Of a stretch of 6,984 bases of DNA, positions 6,632 to 6,984 are shown in pieces. Made by a program: the position numbers and the translations under genes. The stretch covers positions 1 through 6,984 of the forward strand of contig SLBH01000080.1 in NCBI GenBank assembly GCA_007126415.1, read 5' to 3'. Under the pieces are notes generated by a model. It had not been told where the DNA came from. It ran no database searches and was given only the letters and a program-made list of their open reading frames with translations. Position 1 is the first letter of the stretch. Every line of letters starts with the position of its first letter. The stretch comes from Spirochaetales bacterium (lineage in GTDB: Bacteria; Spirochaetota; Spirochaetia; DSM-27196; SLAA01).

Positions 6632-6984
6632 ATGCCCAGTCTCGAACAAATTAAAGCGTTCGACCAAACTCTGACCACTCTCGGCAACGAGCCCGAAGTC
6701 CTGCGCCAATGGGGCGAGGCGCTCGAGCCGGTGGAACCGCCGCCCGAGGGGCTCTCGGACGACCTGAGCGACCTCCTCGGTGAACAGGCTGCAGGGGATG
6801 AGGGAGGGCTCGGCGACCTCGATTTTGAAGACGCCGCGGATTTTGCGGAAGACACGCCGGCCGGGGACGATGTTGAGGAACCGGTGCTCGAGGGCGAAGA
6901 CTTTCTCGAGGCGTTTGCCGGCAGCCAGGCGCGGGCCGAGGCCGAAGACGACGAGCTGGGCGCGGATGAGCTGGGCGCGGACGA
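6632..6984 (+). CDS. Acidic low-complexity N-terminal segment of a larger protein, 3' end outside the window
   Basis: The frame is open from ATG 6632 to the window edge (117 codons plus two bases). The first ~35 residues (MPSLEQIKAFDQTLTTLGNE...) look like a short helical segment, followed by a Pro-rich turn. From residue 40 on the sequence is dominated by Asp, Glu, Gly and Ala, with FEDAADFAED and FLEAFAG islands, and is probably disordered. It ends in the start of a 15-nt tandem repeat encoding DELGA. I have a weak recollection of spirochaetal tetratricopeptide-repeat proteins with such an N-terminus, but no repeat domain is in view and I do not assign one. No ribosome-binding site precedes the ATG, consistent with leaderless initiation. 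No other ATG occurs in this frame in the window. Confidence 0.75.
   Translation, partial: MPSLEQIKAFDQTLTTLGNEPEVLRQWGEALEPVEPPPEGLSDDLSDLLGEQAAGDEGGLGDLDFEDAADFAEDTPAGDDVEEPVLEGEDFLEAFAGSQARAEAEDDELGADELGAD
6950..6984 (+). repeat. 15-nt in-frame tandem repeat running off the window
   Basis: GACGAGCTGGGCGCG (6950-6964) is followed by GATGAGCTGGGCGCG (6965-6979), differing at one base, and then GACGA to the edge. Each unit encodes Asp-Glu-Leu-Gly-Ala. How far it extends cannot be seen. Confidence 0.8.

Noticed and set aside
6599..6667. TTCGACCAA occurring twice, at 6599-6607 and 6659-6667, as a possible operator pair.
   Set aside because: The second copy lies in the coding sequence of the downstream gene, the copies are 60 bp apart, and there is no symmetry. 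Chance is likely.

Overview
The window is about 7 kb of GC-rich bacterial chromosome. It is densely packed, and nothing in it points to phage, plasmid or insertion-sequence genes. The housekeeping proteins (acylphosphatase, enolase, bacterial-type prolyl-tRNA synthetase) are complete and well conserved. Three neighbours suggest the phylum Spirochaetota: a secreted protein with CBM48-like domains, a soluble acyltransferase, and a protein with an acidic N-terminal segment beginning around 'LGNE'. That assignment is my recollection of family distribution, not a search result, so it is tentative.

Layout, left to right. The 3' part of acyP (+) converges on eno (-) across 60 bp that hold two GC hairpins. 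eno and proS diverge from a 164 bp intergenic region. Each has a recognisable sigma70-type promoter, and a short 8-bp tandem repeat lies between the two -35 boxes. The proS promoter sits so close to its ATG that the message should be leaderless. proS overlaps by 11 bp the next gene, which encodes a UPF0158 domain fused to a GNAT acetyltransferase domain. That pair converges on a minus-strand gene for a PlsC-like acyltransferase with a GTG start. A 449 bp gene-free stretch follows, then a second minus-strand gene for a secreted protein with two CBM48-like (glycogen-binding-type) domains. The last gene, on the plus strand and cut by the window edge, encodes a very acidic, low-complexity N-terminal segment.

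The most unusual part is the gene-free stretch at 5367-5815. It contains the likely acyltransferase promoter with palindromes and a 10-bp direct repeat, then a 131 bp quasi-palindrome built from 18-bp-spaced copies of AACCTTAGCA facing their reverse complements. Next comes a hexanucleotide tandem array just past the stop codon of the CBM48 gene. Read in frame beyond that TAG, the array would encode an Asp-Gly/Asp-Ala tail.

The genes do not form one pathway. eno is glycolysis, proS is translation, the acyltransferase is probably lipid synthesis, and the CBM48-like protein is exported. The only clear operon is proS with the UPF0158-GNAT gene. I see no defence system, CRISPR array, tRNA, rRNA or toxin-antitoxin pair.
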